Assembly (NCBI GenBank): GCA_034509425.1
Contig: JAVTVJ010000292.1
Span: 744,001-808,000, forward strand
Length of the DNA stretch: 64,000 bases
Source of the DNA: Eopsaltria australis
Lineage: Eukaryota > Chordata > Aves > Passeriformes > Petroicidae
Reading direction: 5' to 3'
Made by a program: the position numbers and the translations under genes
Part shown: in pieces, positions 1-13,300 of the stretch
Layout: every line of letters starts with the position of its first letter
Position numbering within the stretch: the first letter of the stretch is position 1
The notes under the pieces: generated by a model
The model's database searches: none
Seen by the model: the letters and a program-made list of their open reading frames with translations, nothing else
What the model was told of the DNA's origin: nothing

Positions 1-2548
1 GGTCTTGAATGAACTAAATGCAAATGAGAAAGTGGAAAGCCCTGGGGAGTTTCTCGGGGAGGCCACGTGAGTTCTCTCATCCAAGTGCAGTCCCACATCT
101 GTGTTTTGTGCTCCTGGAAGGCAGTGGAAGTTTGAAATGCCGTGAGGGAAAAACATTTATCTGCTACAAAGGGAGGTTGTCTGTGTTTTGACAGGTTCCT
201 GACTTGGGGAGAGCAGGAATTTGGTGATTCACCTTCTGCACAGCGTGGGCACAGCCACAGAGAAACCTGCATGAAGTCTGTTTGTGACTCTCATCTCCTG
301 CAATGGGCTTAATATTACCATTGATCAGACATCACCTTTCAGGCTGAGCTTTTTTGTGTTTGGAGTGAGTTCTGGGTACCTTTTAGTACATAGGAAAGTT
401 ACTTGTGGAAAGTGTTAAAGCACAGAATTGACTGGCAGAATTGAAAGGCTTCTTGAGTGGCTTTTCCTCTCAGCTTTGGTAATTCTGTTAATAAATTTAG
501 AAAAGTTTGCACCTGGAAAGAGATTGGCCATGCAGAATCCACAACCCTTGCTTTTTCAGGAATATAAGAAAGAATCATGGCACTGAGGGCAGAGATTTTT
601 AGGGCAAGTGTTTGTAATAGAGAAGGCTGAAAGGACAGAAGAGGGAGGAAGGTTTGGGTCAATGGTCTGAGTTAAATCCTCTTTATCCCCTGTACTGAAC
701 ATCAGGTGTAGAAATCTGCAAGGGACTTGAAAAGCCTCTCATGTCCTTTCCAGCCACTGGGATTGGAAGCTGTGTCCCTGTTTCTCAGATGCTGGCCCTG
801 GACACTCAGCGCCTTTCAGAATTCACTGGAGCTGTGGCTCTTCTGCCAGCTCTGCCTTTCAGGGAGAGTTCGGGAACTCCCTAAAAGAAGGAAGTTCCTC
901 AATGACCTCATTGCCCTGCACTTGGATTTCTCAGTCTTGATGCCTCTCACTTTGCCTCGTTCATGAAGAGATGAGTGGTTTGATGTCCTGCAGATGCCCC
1001 CATGGACCATCCCAGGACCTCCACCGTGCCTTGGGAATGCCTTTCTCAACAACCTCAAATCTCTCCTCCCCCTTTTTTACACAAAGCCAGCTTGCTTTAC
1101 TTCCAATCCTCATTGCTCATCCCCCTGAGTGTCCCAATTAGGGAGCAGATACACTTAATTACAGCAGAGCCATTCCTTGTCATCACCATTACAGCATTTT
1201 TGCGTGCGGTGAGTGAGACCCTCGGGGTAACGGTGGCATTTGGGGTTTCTTGGTGCTGTAACCCAGCCTTGTCCAGGGAATCTGGCCCTGCTCACGCTGC
1301 CATGTGGGGACTGGGAAAAGAACAGGTGGCAACAAGTAGGAGGAGGGAGGCAGATGGTTCCCTGTCACCCTGTGTGAAAGGCATTGACGGGTACTCAGGC
1401 ACCGGGGAAAAACAGGAGCGATGCCTGAGCACTGTGGAAAGCACGGCCCTGAGCTGTAAACAAATATGCTGTGTTATGGGAGAACAATTTCAAACCATCC
1501 TTTCAGATGCACTGTGTCACATTCACAACTGAAGGGGGGTGTTTTGTGAGGCTCTTGCACCTTTATACCACAAAATTGGGATTTTTCAGTATATTGTGAA
1601 TTGTACAGGAGTGAGGTCTGGGAGTGAATGAGTTGGATACGGTGCTGTAGGAACCATGTCAGGATTGTTTGTAGTGGAACTCTCTGTTTCTTTAAACTCC
1701 GTTTTTTCATGAAAAAAGGTCTCTGTCCAAGCAAGGGTATCCTGCATGAGATTAATTATTCCCAGCATGGGAAGCAAGGAGGAGGAATTAGAAATGTGTG
1801 TGGTTGTAGAGCTGTGAGGCTTTGGGATTGCAGAGATATCTGGGGATGGCTCCAAGGGATGGCTGCAAGTTCTTCAGGAAGGAGAGGGCAGGGAATTGGG
1901 TCACGATGACTCCAGTGTTTCATTGCTTTGGAGAGGGTGATGGGGCCAGCCAGGAGCTCTGCCACAGGGAAGGAAGGACAGCAGGGTCCTGTGTGTATCT
2001 GCTGCAGACCAGCTCCGGCAGGGCAGGGAGGAGGTGGAGAATTTTAACCCAGCCCTGGGACTCGTGTGGGGTTTGAGCCATGTGGGGGTGCTGCGGTGGC
2101 AGGCAGGACACGGAGTTTCCACAGTAGGCTGGAATTCATTGCCTGTGTCTGGCTGGCAAGTAGAGCTGAGAATTCCAGCCTTGAGCTTCCAGACAGGAGG
2201 CTTTGGCTTGTTTGGGATATTTTTGGTAGGAGAGAGTGTTAATGGACAAGAGGCAAACCATTTGATCCTGAAGGGCCAAAGCACAGGAGCCTTCTCAAAG
2301 CACAGGAATGGTCTGCTCCACAGGGCAGGGCTTGAGTGTGTGTGTCCAGGAGACCAGGAGGGATAAAGAAGGAGCTGCTAACTGGGCTTCAGCACAAAGT
2401 GAAAGCACAGAAAATCTGGAATCAAAGGCAGGAAATTGCCTGGAAGTGTAGGGATGTAGGAAAGACAAAGCTCAGCTGGAGATGGAACCTTTATGGAGCA
2501 AATCCCCCTGGAGGCCATGCTGTGGGTACATGAGAGGGATGATGATGA

Positions 2549-3033
2549 TTGGGAAAATCCAGCGTGGATTTGCCAAGGGCAAACTGTGCCCAGCTGTTCC
2601 CATGGCCTTCTGAGGTGAAATGGTTGGGCCTGTGGTTGAGAGAAGTGGATTTTGTTTGCTTTGCCTTTAGCCAGGCCTTTGGTGCTGTCTCCAGGGGTAT
2701 CCCTGAAGCTGAACTGGGGAAATCCAGGCTGGATGATGGGATGTGTGGAGAGCCATGGAAATTGGGAGCATGTGATGTACTGAATGTGCTGGGTTGGATT
2801 CATCCTGGACCCCCTGTTACTGCTCAGGCAGGGATGGGGACACAGGGCAGGGGGTGGGGACAGGGAAAAGCTGCAAGCAAGGGAATTGCTGATCAGAGGA
2901 AGGGGATTCACAGCGAGGGGAGCTGCAGTCCAACAGGCTGCCAGGGAGGTCTGGAAATCTCTGCTCTTGGAGATACTCACAGCACACCTGGACAAGGCCC
3001 TGAGCAGCCTGGGTGAAGGTGACTCTGCTCAAG
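2549..3033 (+). mobile_element. Degraded CR1 LINE fragment (RT remnant plus 3' region)
   Basis: The + strand contains a decayed relic of the reverse-transcriptase block: residues resembling FSQAFGAVS stand where CR1 has the FSKAFDTVSH-type motif. Further right, 2930-3030 resembles the conserved CR1 3' segment that ends in 'caaggccctgagcagcctgg'. Stops interrupt every frame, so it is dead. The assignment rests on remembered consensus patterns, and the left edge is uncertain. Confidence 0.55.
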
Positions 3034-4509
3034 CTGGGGCTCAGGTGAGCTCCCCGACCTGCTCTGTGGTCCTGACACACTGTGAGGCAGGGGTGGGGAT
3101 GGACCCTCTTGGTGTTGGTGCTCTGCATGGAATGGCCAAATCTGACAGTTCCATGGGATGTTTCCTGCTGATCTCCTTGGCAGAAACACAACTGCCTGGT
3201 GTTGATGGCAGTCTGACATCACAAACTGTTTGATTAAAGTCTGACACTGCTGGATGATCTCAGTTCCTCCTCTGAGTCACATTCCGTGGATCCTAATTTG
3301 TAAGGAGTTTTAAAGACATCATTTATTGCCTTAAACTGGAGCTTTTTTAAGCAATTGACTTCTGTCCAGGCCCACTGTTGCATAAACAATTCCATTTTGT
3401 GTTGGTACCTCTCTGCCAGGGCTTGGCCATGAGCTGTGTCCAGTCTTGGAGCACTGAAAGGAGCTGGGTGGGCTGGGGGCTTCTCTGACCCCCAGGAAGG
3501 TGGAAAACACCAAGAATCTGATTCAGGTGTCCCAGAGCTGGCACATTTCAGTTAAGATTGTGCTGAAAATCTGTCATTTCTACACTGCAGATGATACTGG
3601 ACTATTTGAGATCACTCCAGGTTGACTTGAAGATTCCCACTCCTCACCCAGAGGCCATTTCAGCTCCCCTGACCTGACTGGAAAGATTCCCAGCTATAAC
3701 TGGATTTTAAAGGCAATGTCAAAAGCCTTATTTCAGTCAGGATAGATGAAATACTCTGTGTTTTTCGTAACCATGAGCTTCATTCTGCTGTTGTAGGAGG
3801 CAAATAGAAGTTCTTGTTGACAATATTTTGGCTCCTACTGAAAGAAATGCAAAAGTTGGCACTAACAGGCCAACTGTGCCGTGCTTTGAGAAACTCAGTT
3901 ACACATTTGGGTATTTGCCACGTGTAAAAAATCCCATAAATAGGGCCTTGCCTGGTTCAAGCCCTGAGGCAGACTCCTCTCATGGCACCTCAGGACCTAT
4001 TTTGGGTGATTTCACAGATATTAAATGTACCTTCTCAGGCTCTCTCACTCATAGGGGTGATGCTTTAGAGTATTTTTTAGTCACATGCTGTGAGTGAAAG
4101 CATTCTCACTCCATGGAATTCTGGGGAGTTCTTGGAGGCTACAGAAGAACTTGAAAAATCTGCAGGGTGTTGTGAATGAAGTGCCAGAGCAAGATAAAAA
4201 GAGTTCTTTGAATAATAAAGGAGGACTCTGGGTGTTCCTCTGCAGGCCTCTTGTGTTTGTTCTCTCAGACAGAAATGTTCTCGTGTTCTTTCTGCCTTGG
4301 CCAATTTTGCATGTCTTAATGAAGGACAATGGGAGGAGGTCCCTGTGGTTTCCAGGAGTGGCTTTCAGGAGTCTCAGCATCCACCAGGGAAGAAATGATT
4401 CGTAGATGAAAATTGAGTAGGGAAGCTGCAAAGCCTTGCAGACAAAAATTCAGATTTTCTGCCAAGAGGAAAACACTCAAAGGAATGGACTGTGGATTTT
4501 GGGGGAGTG

Positions 4510-4585
4510 GGAGACGGTGATGGACCTGGGGTGGAACTGGATGTTCAAGGTCCCTTCCAGCCCAAAGCAGCCCATGGTTCTGGGA
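4510..4585 (+). mobile_element. CR1 LINE 3'-end fragment
   Basis: The string 'caaggtcccttccagcccaa' is the typical CR1 3' terminal motif, followed by a decayed 'ccatggttctg' end. It is a short 5'-truncated copy in sense orientation to the gene. Confidence 0.5.
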
Positions 4586-7500
4586 GAGCGGGTCTGTGCT
4601 GAGGGTACCTGGGTCTGCTGGACTGGACACCTGGGGAGATGGGGAAGAACCTCTGGTCTGGTGAAGCAGGAAGGTCTGAAATTAGGAGAATGGAAAATCC
4701 AGTGGGATGAGCATCATCAGAGGCAGGAGTAACAGGGGAGCTTCCTCCCTGCTTTTGTCTATTTTATATCCACATATCCCTGTGAGTTTCCACTCACAGG
4801 ATTAAAGTTTGTCCCCAGAAAGCTTTAAAAGCAGCAAATGTCAAATTCTGAGCTGCACACGGTGAACGTTTAAGAACTCCAGGCAGTGCCGGGGCTCCAC
4901 GGAGCCGAGAGCATTCCTGAAGTCCCTGCCTCCATCCCAGCCCTGCAGCATCCACCCGGCGTCAGATGGAAGGTGCAGGAACAGCTTGGAAGCCTCATTT
5001 GGAGAGTTGTGCTTCAGGAACATAAACAGCATCTGAAATCACAAACTGACTTCAAACAGTCACAGCCAAAGCCAAACTCCGAGAATGTTTTACACTGGTT
5101 GTGTACACTCCAGTGCTAATTTTCTGTAAACACAGCAGTGTGTGCTCCTCTTTAGTGCTGAAAGAGTGGGGTTTTTGGGTTTAATTTTGATTTTAATTTA
5201 CATTACTTAGCTATTATTCCTCAGGGAAAGGCAGCATTTGTGTTTCTCATGGCTGCATGTCTGTTCAAAATGGCCTGGGAGCTGTTTGAATTCAGTCAGT
5301 TCCATTTCTTGACTCAATTCCTGTTTAATAAATGATCTTTATTTATTCCCTCTTTATGGGCCCTGCTTATATATAGTCTTATTGAGAAGCAGAACTGATT
5401 AAACCAGCCTGGATCCCAAACTTCTTGAACGTTTAACTTGATGAAACAGGAGCTAAGCAGTTCTCAGTAGCCTATTCATGTTTAAAGCTGGCGCAGGCTT
5501 TGAATAAATTGTTCTAATTTAGATTAAATTAGGAGTAGATTAATGTTTGCCAGCGCGCCGTGAATCGCAGGGAGGCAGAACAGCATTTATATTGTGCTTA
5601 TTAGTTTTCATTTCTTGTTTTATGACTGTATTTACAGTTGGCTTGGCAAAGAAATGGGAACCTCCTGATGGAATTCGTACGGGGTCGGGTGCCGTGGCTT
5701 CCGTCTGAGCCCACAAAGAGAGGGTTGTGGGGATGCTGCTTGGAAACACAGGCACTGGCTCCTTGAATTTTGGTTTTCACCAGGGGAGTTAAAGGTTAGA
5801 AGGGACTTGAAGAAATTCCATGTTGTGTTGGGAAAGGAGTGATGTGTAAGGAATGTTCAGTGGAGGCAGAGCGAGGGCCTGCCTTCTGTAGGAGTGAAAA
5901 GCTTTGGTGTTTTATGAGGAATGCACAACACACATTAATACAAGTTTGCTGTCCTCCACCTGTATTATTCCATATGTATTGTCCCACTGCAGAGATGCAG
6001 GGAGGTGGGATGTGGATGGAAGGCTCTGAGTCCATTTTATCTCATCTCTTCTGCCTAATCCCAAATTCCAGAGAGAGTTTCGCCGTCCCCTAAAAGTCTC
6101 TTGGCCTCCAGAAAAGCTGATTAATAACAGCAAATACACCTCCCCAAACAGCACTGAAATCCACCCATTCCAGTTCTGTTTATCCTCATATTTTATATAT
6201 TCCTGGCAGCCTGGCTGGATGATGTCATGTCAGGAGCGCTTTTCCCTGGGAACAAAGCGCTGCCGCTCCAGACACGAGCCCAGCTCCAGCTGTGGGGTGA
6301 TGGCTGATGGCTCCTCTGCTTGGCTCTGCCTCCTGCTTAGAGGGGAAAACACAAATAATCAGGGCCAAGAGCAGCCACTGCAGTGGGTCACGAGGGCTGT
6401 TGTTTTTAGTGGCTTTGCTTTTTCCATTCCTGGATGAGTGGAAGGGCAGGATTGATTCTAGCTTGATATCCATCACGACTACCAAAGGCATTTCCTCTGC
6501 CTTTATTCCTCATATCCAGGGCTGGGAAGATTGACAGAAACACCCTTAATTTGTAATTGATCCCAGGCTTATGCTGGAAAGGAAAATATCAGATTTTGTC
6601 AGTCTCGCACCAGCAGGGAGAACAAACACGTGGGGTTGGTCTTAATTGGTTGCTTATATTTCAGAATTGCTAAATTATACAGGAATAGCAGAGACAGCTG
6701 AATGCCATTTGGAGAGAAGGGAGAGGATTGGTTTTCACTTGGGCTGAGTGGGTAACTGGACTCATGCTGATGAAGATCTGGAGCTGGGAGAAGCCCCTGG
6801 TACTTATTGACAGGATAAACCTGCATGGGCTCGTGGGGTTTATTCCCTAAGGTAATGCCATAAATCTGACAAAGAAATGTAATTTTTAATGATGTGTGTG
6901 CAGTATTGAAACCAGCTGTAAAATGTCACTGTTCTCACTGGGATAGAATAGCCTGGAGTGAGGGTTTCTTGTTTTCCTGGTTGTTTTCCCTCTCTTGTTG
7001 TCTCTCTTCTCCCCAAAAAGAAACTCCTAATTGTGTTGGAATCCAGAGTCTTTAAAGGACAGATGGATTCTGTGTGGGTTTCCTGGTAACTCATCAGCAC
7101 TGGAGGTGTTGAAGGAAAAGGAGGAAAGTCAGGCCTCGATCCAGGTCACAGCAGATTGGGGATGGATATTCCACCTTGGCCCTTCTTCAGCACAAATTTA
7201 CATTTATAAACTGCTTTAAAAACTTGGGGTTTGGGCGTTTTTAACAGTGGCCAGTGACAACAAATCCACATTTACATGTTGCATCTCTTGCTATAAACCC
7301 CATCATGGGGTATTTTTGAGGAGTAACCTTCAATCCTTGTGTGCTGGGAAGTGCAGTTGTATTTTAAAAATACTCACAGAGTTCACATTTTCTGTTAGAA
7401 TTAGAAATATGAGGAAGCAAGTGAACATTCCAGCTTTAAAAATAGAAAGAAAAGAAGTCTTAATTAAGAGTTTCTAAGATTCCCAAATATCTTGATACTC

Positions 7501-8202
7501 CTGTAGTTCCTATAAAAATGGGTGGGAAGTGAGCAGCAAGGAGCAGGTACATGTGGCATTTAGCAGAGAAATCCAGTGACAATTAATAAAATATCCAGTA
7601 GCACATCGAATAGTGCTGCTCTGCAGGTGGGTATAGACTAAAAGAGGAAAGGTGGTTTGAGGGGTACCTTCTCTCTCTTAAAAAATATTCATTGTGTTGA
7701 TATAAACCCAAATGGAAGGAAAAGAGAGTGTGGTAGGTATGTGTAAGAAACAAGCAGTTAAAGAAGGCGTTAATAATTAGCTTAAATAAGTTTTTTAAAG
7801 AGCTTGGAGAAATCAGGACAGTTTTGACTACAAGCAGCTTGTTCAGCCTCATCTGCTGCAGCTCCAGTTTGGCAGACTTGGTGCTGCCAAGTTGTCCCAA
7901 GTGTCAGCAGCTCCCAGACAGAAGGAAAAGATCTCCCACTTCCAAGGTATTTCTTGGAGAAAAGCCATGTAGAGTAACACTGAGCTACAGCCCTTGCACC
8001 CCTGCAGGTGCCCCAGCCAGGGACAGGAATGTCTTATCCAGGGGCACTTAAAGGAAATACTGCAGATTGAAGTCAGGGCTTCAGTGACCTGTGAGCAGCA
8101 GCCTTGAACACCAGCAGGATTTGTGTTCTGTGGGTTCCTTTGTTTCAGTTCAGGCTGTTGCTGTGGTGTTCCTTTGAAAATGCATCCTGAAATAGCCAAG
8201 GC

Positions 8203-8335
8203 ATGGTCATGGAATCCCAGGGTGGTTTGGGCTGAAGGGATTTTTTTAAGCCCATCCCTGCTATGGCAGGAACACCTTCCACTATCCCAGGGTGCTCCAG
8301 GCCCCATCCAGGCTGGCCCTGGGCACTGCCAAGGA
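8203..8335 (-). mobile_element. CR1 LINE 3'-end fragment, antisense
   Basis: The reverse complement of the CR1 3' end is visible: 'atggaatcccagggtggttt' at the left, then the segments 'ggaacaccttccactatccc' and 'ccatccaggctggccctggg'. With the 3' end on the left, the element runs on the minus strand. Confidence 0.65.
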
Positions 8336-8495
8336 TGTTGTGGTCCTGCTGTGGCAGCTCAGCAGTGATTCCTGCACTGCCTGCCTGCAGGATTACTGGG
8401 CATTATTGCAGCATTCCCAGAGCTCCCAGCAGCAGTGACCCCTGTCCCTTGGGAGTGCCAGCTGGGCATCCCTGCCAGTTCCTCAAGGGAGAGGT

Positions 8496-8599
8496 GGGAA
8501 GGGAAGGGAAGGGAAGGGAAGGGAAGGGAAGGGAAGGGAAGGGAAGGGAAGGGAAGGGAAGGGAAGGGAAGGGAAGGGAAGGGAAGGGAAGGGAAGGGA
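8496..8599. repeat. (GGGAA)n pentanucleotide microsatellite
   Basis: About 21 nearly perfect copies of GGGAA. The strand is purely purine, so all + frames are open and read as a Gly-Arg-Glu-Gly-Lys pattern, which is an artefact. Homopurine tracts of this kind are candidates for triplex or G-quadruplex structures and for length variation. Confidence 0.95.
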
Positions 8600-8984
8600 T
8601 GTGCCCAAGGGCACCAAAGGAGTTGTTGGCAGGGCCCAGGGGACCTTTAGAGACATGTCAAACTCTTGTGCCAGTGGCTGTGCAGAGCTGAACCCTTTGC
8701 ACAGGACACGGGGTTTTTTTCATCTCTGCTCCTCAAAGGCTGTGTTATTTGGGAATAAAGTCAAAGCTCTGCTGCTATTATTAAAGTCAGGTTGCAGAAC
8801 GCTCATGCAGGCTCTGCTGCTCTCAGGAGATCTTTTTAATTCTTCAGAGGAGTTCAACTGATGAGTATTTACAGGAGGAGGAGTCCCTGGCCAGAGTTCT
8901 TTGGGGGCACTTCCAGGCAGTTTTCCTGCCTCAGGTTCTATGTGTGGGTTTTGTTTCGGGTTTTTGATTCTTTTTCTCTAAGAG

Positions 8985-9085
8985 TAGTTTAAAAAAATTT
9001 TTATTTAAAAAATAGTCAATTTTTAAATTTAATTTTTTCATTTTAATTTTTAATTGTTTAAAAATATTTAATTTTTTTAAAAATG
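8985..9085. repeat. A/T-rich low-complexity patch
   Basis: The sequence is almost only A and T, with short runs of A7 and T7 and stretches such as 'aaaatatttaattttttt'. No gene or clear element edge is visible. Confidence 0.7.
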
Positions 9086-10024
9086 GAACACTTACTACTG
9101 GATTTGAAGGTCATACCCAGCATTTTACAATATGTGCTATGGTTTGAATTTCTTTCCAATGACAAAATGCATTTCAAAGCAGTTTTAAACTCCTTGGGGA
9201 CAGGTCAGGTGTGTTTGGCTTATTTCCCTTTATTTAATAACCTGAGTCTCATGACCGAAATCCCTGCAGGGCTTTTTTCCTTTGCATGCTCCCCCGGAGC
9301 CCTGGGATGTGGTTGGAACCAGGGGGTTCCTGCTCTGTTTCCCTGGAACACGTCAGCAGGGCCGTCACACCTTTTGAAGGGTTGTTTTATGAGACAGGAA
9401 AAAAATCAAATCGTTTCCTCTACACCAAAGCATTTCATGGTGAAACAGGAACGGGAGGAGGGCTCGTTATCAGGAGGGGCTTTATGACTTCCTTTAAAAC
9501 ACAGTCAGAATGTGTTTATCCCTGTATTTATATATCCCAGTTTATGGAGCACCCAGCAGTGTCCGTTCACAATGCGAAACAGAACCAAATACACGCCTAA
9601 AAACCAGAATCACTGAGTGTCAGTTAAACACTTGCTTGTTCTGGGTTTTTGGGGAGTTTTTTACAACTCTGTGCATTGAATGAAGAGTAAATAACAGCTC
9701 TCGCTCCCAGTGGTGATGTGAATTAATCTAAGGCAATTAAAAATTAAAAATAAGGCATTTTGCCTGCTCTGAGCTAAACGTGTCAGCATAGAGGAGTAAA
9801 TAAGGAAGCATCTCCATTTCATTTATGAGGAAAATGAGGGATATTGGTGGGGGGGGGGATCTGTACCTCAGGCTGGGAGTTGAGTTTGGGTTTTTAAGTG
9901 TGTGAGGGACAAAATTTATTCCAAGTGTTGAGTCGGGTTCTTGTCCTCAAACTCTTCCTTGAGTGAGATGATCCAGGGAAGTGCTTGGGGTCAGCTCCTG
10001 GGCCCCTGTGCTCCATGTTCCCTG

Positions 10025-10374
10025 TGGTTCCTGCAGGTTTCATTCCCAGAGGGATGCCCTGGACAGTGGCTCCATGGTTCCTGGAGGGTTCTATCCCAAA
10101 GGGATTCCCTGGACAGTGGCTCCGTGGTTCCTGCAGGTTTCATTCCCAAAGGAATGCCCTGGACAGTGGCTCCATGGTTCCTGCAGGTTTCATTCCCAAA
10201 GGGATGCCCTGGACAGTGGCTCCATGGTTCCTGCAGGTTTCATTCCCAGAGGGATTCCCTGGACAGTGGCTCCATGGTTCCTGCAGGTTTCATTCCCAGA
10301 GGGATTCCCTGGACAGTGGCTCCATGGTTCCTGCAGGTTTCATTCCCAAAGGAATGCCCTGGACAGTGGATCCG
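10025..10374. repeat. 50-bp minisatellite, 7 copies
   Basis: Seven head-to-tail units with exact 50-bp spacing begin at 10025, 10075, 10125, 10175, 10225, 10275 and 10325, each starting TGGTTCCTGC. Units differ by a few substitutions, for example gggatgccct and gggattccct. Because 50 is not a multiple of 3, the same peptide repeat appears in all three + frames (162-175 codons). This shows that the open frames are a repeat effect. Confidence 0.95.
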
Positions 10375-13300
10375 TGTCCAGCTGTGCTTCCCTCAAGGTG
10401 TTGGTCCCAACACTGTTGTTTGTCTTTCTGGCACATTTCCAAAATCACACACAAATCCTGCAGTTTAAATTAGCTCATGAAGAGTGATTAAATCTACAGA
10501 ATCCTAAATTGGAGGGGGTTTTGTGTGCAGCTGATGTGGATCTGTGTCTCACACCAAGGGAATAGGGGTGATGGTGGCTGTCGCTGCAAATCCAGGAGAT
10601 TTGGATTCAGGACATTTATGTTCATTCTATAAAGCAGAATTTACTTTCCACCCTCTTCTTTCCACGTCTCTTCAGTCTCTGTTCCAGCTTTGCATGAAAG
10701 CACTGATTTGTGGAGGAGCAGGTGTCCCAGAGATTTCTTTAAATGAGTTTCACCAGGGGAAGGAGTTAATTCCATTATTACAGCTGATCTGGTGAGACCA
10801 ACTTCAGCACTGTGGCTGTTTGTCCTGAGAGGAATTACTAGGGCCAGGTAAGGTGGCTTTCTTTGAGTGTGGTACTGCTCAGGGAACAGCTGGCAATAAC
10901 AAGGTGATCCCTTCTGTTGGAAATTTATGTTTTAAGCATTTGAAGAAGGACAACAATTGGATACAAGTAAAAACATGGGTGAAAAATAGGAGAGCAAGCA
11001 GAATTTCTGGTGTGTAATGTGAACTTACTAATTTTGTTATTTCATGTTATTTGGCACCGGAGCCAAATGCTGCTGTTATTTTTAAATACGATGAGCATAA
11101 TGAAATCAGTGGGATTTGGCTCTGACTCTTTGCAGCATCCCAGCTGCTTAATCCTGATCCAAGCTGAATCCTTCCATCGGGACACGATGAACCAAAGTTC
11201 AAATTTAGGAGATCTGTGCATTAGATAAAAGAAAAGGCTTGAAAGTCTTTATTACCTTTCTGGAATCAGTTAAATGGATTTATGGGAAAAATATTATTTA
11301 TTGAGTACACAGTTGAGTATGAATACCCCAAAGTCAAAATAAAATATTTGGTGCCTCTGAGGTATTTTTTTCTTAGGGAATACAGTTAAAATATTAGAGG
11401 TGTTGAGATCTGAATGACCTAGGTAATTTTTTTGCCAAAAGGTTTGCTGGCAAAATAGTTATTTGCTGTTTTTAGTTGTAGTAGATCTTTGTTGCTGAAA
11501 TCATGTTTCAAATCTCTAAAATCCACACTGAAGTCCTTCCAAGGAGGACTTTCTCTTCTCCTCCTCTGTGTGTTAACTGGTTCCTTGTTGTCCCCATGAA
11601 TGATTCCCATTGGGAAGATCCTTCTCATTCTCCACATTCCAGATCTGTCTCCCCCCTTGGAGGGTTCATTGGCACAATTGACATTCCCAACCCATTCCTT
11701 CTCCTCACCCCCTGACTGCACCTCAGGGAGTCTTGGGTCTCGATGTCTCTGGGCTGGCCCTGGCCTGGGGGATGCACTTGGGTCCCTGCTGGGTGTTTGG
11801 GCTGCTCCAGAGCTCCATCGGATGCAGGCACACCTGGATCACCCTCCGGTGCCTCTCCTGCTTCTGGAATCCCCAGCACTCGGGCAGGTGCTGTAACCAG
11901 GACCTGCAAACACTTGGATATGGCCAAAATAGCCTAAACATGACCTTTAACCAGTTCTTCAGTGTTTCTGGATCTGAATCCCTGCATTTCCACAGCCCTG
12001 CTGGAGGCAGGTGGTGGCAGTGCCAGGTGGTACCCAGGGAATTGGAGCGTCCCCAGTGTTTCAGATAAGGCCTGAGCAGATAACATTCCTGTTCCCTCCC
12101 CCTGTGTGTGTGGGGCTGATGGTATCATTGGAATGTTGCTGCCAAACAGCAGGAAGCTGTGGATGTGCCAATAACCACTGGAGGGGGAAAGGCAGGAAAA
12201 GGGAAATCTGAACCGGAGGGACCGGACATCGTGGAAAGTATTTCCAACAATTCCATAACAACCAGAGCGTTTCAGTGAGTGGTTTCAGGTGTGGCTGAGT
12301 TGTTTGGAAAAGATCTCCTGGAGCCCCCCTGGGTGGTGGCCCTGGAGCAGCTCTCTGGGCATGCTCCATCTCTTTGTTATCCCACGGTTTTCCTGCAAGA
12401 TGAAAAGATGGGATCACACCAGTGCACCCACCCCGTGGACACCTTCACCTCTTGGACGTCACCAGCTCAGTGCTGGGGCAATTCAAACCTGGTTACTGCT
12501 TGATTCGAGTCCAAAACCTTGTGGGTATTTGCACACCCTGCAGAGTTTTTTGATAAAATAGTTGCAGTATTTGATGTCTGCTCAGAGGGAGCCCTGGGAA
12601 GGGCAGCTGGATAGAAGGGCTTTGAGGATTAGCAGCTGGAATGTCCTCTCACCCTGGATCCCTGGGATTCCTGTGGGGCTGCCTTGGCTGGCAGTGTTGG
12701 TGTCACACCCGAGCAGCACAAACACAGTTTCCTGTGTCTTGGAAAACCGTTTCCATGGGGAAGATAATTTCTAGAGCAAAGTTTAAAAATTCTGCTTCTC
12801 ACGTTGCTGCGAATTGCCACCTGCCCTGCAGTGGCTGGGATGCAGGAGTGGAACTCTGCTGCCTGGAGCTGCGTAGGAGTTCCAGCATCCCTCTGGTCCC
12901 TCTGGTTACTCCACAGTAGGAGATAAATTATGGGACAAGTCACTTGCTGAATGTGCTTTTAAAACAATGAGATGAATGCTATGCTGTGTAGGGATAACTG
13001 CAGAGAGCAGTCCAGAGTTGGAGTTTAAGAAGTGTTTAAGAAGTGATGAAGGAGATTTTAGAAAGAAGAGACTTGAGTTGCTTCTTCCATAGTGCTGAAA
13101 GCTGGGAGTGACAAAGCCATTCCCTGGTTGGTGTTAGAGCTAATTGAGGTGTAATTGCTCATTAACACAGCTCTGACTGCTGAGCTCTGCTCACCTGGCT
13201 GGGGATGAAGCTGCTACAAACAGCACTTGAGGCATTTGTAGGAAATGCCGGGAGAAAAGGAAGGAAATGCCTTAATGTTTGGGGTACATCCCCCAGCTCC

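Noticed and set aside
2378..2995. 205-codon antisense frame
   Set aside because: It overlaps the degraded CR1 and has no recognisable features.
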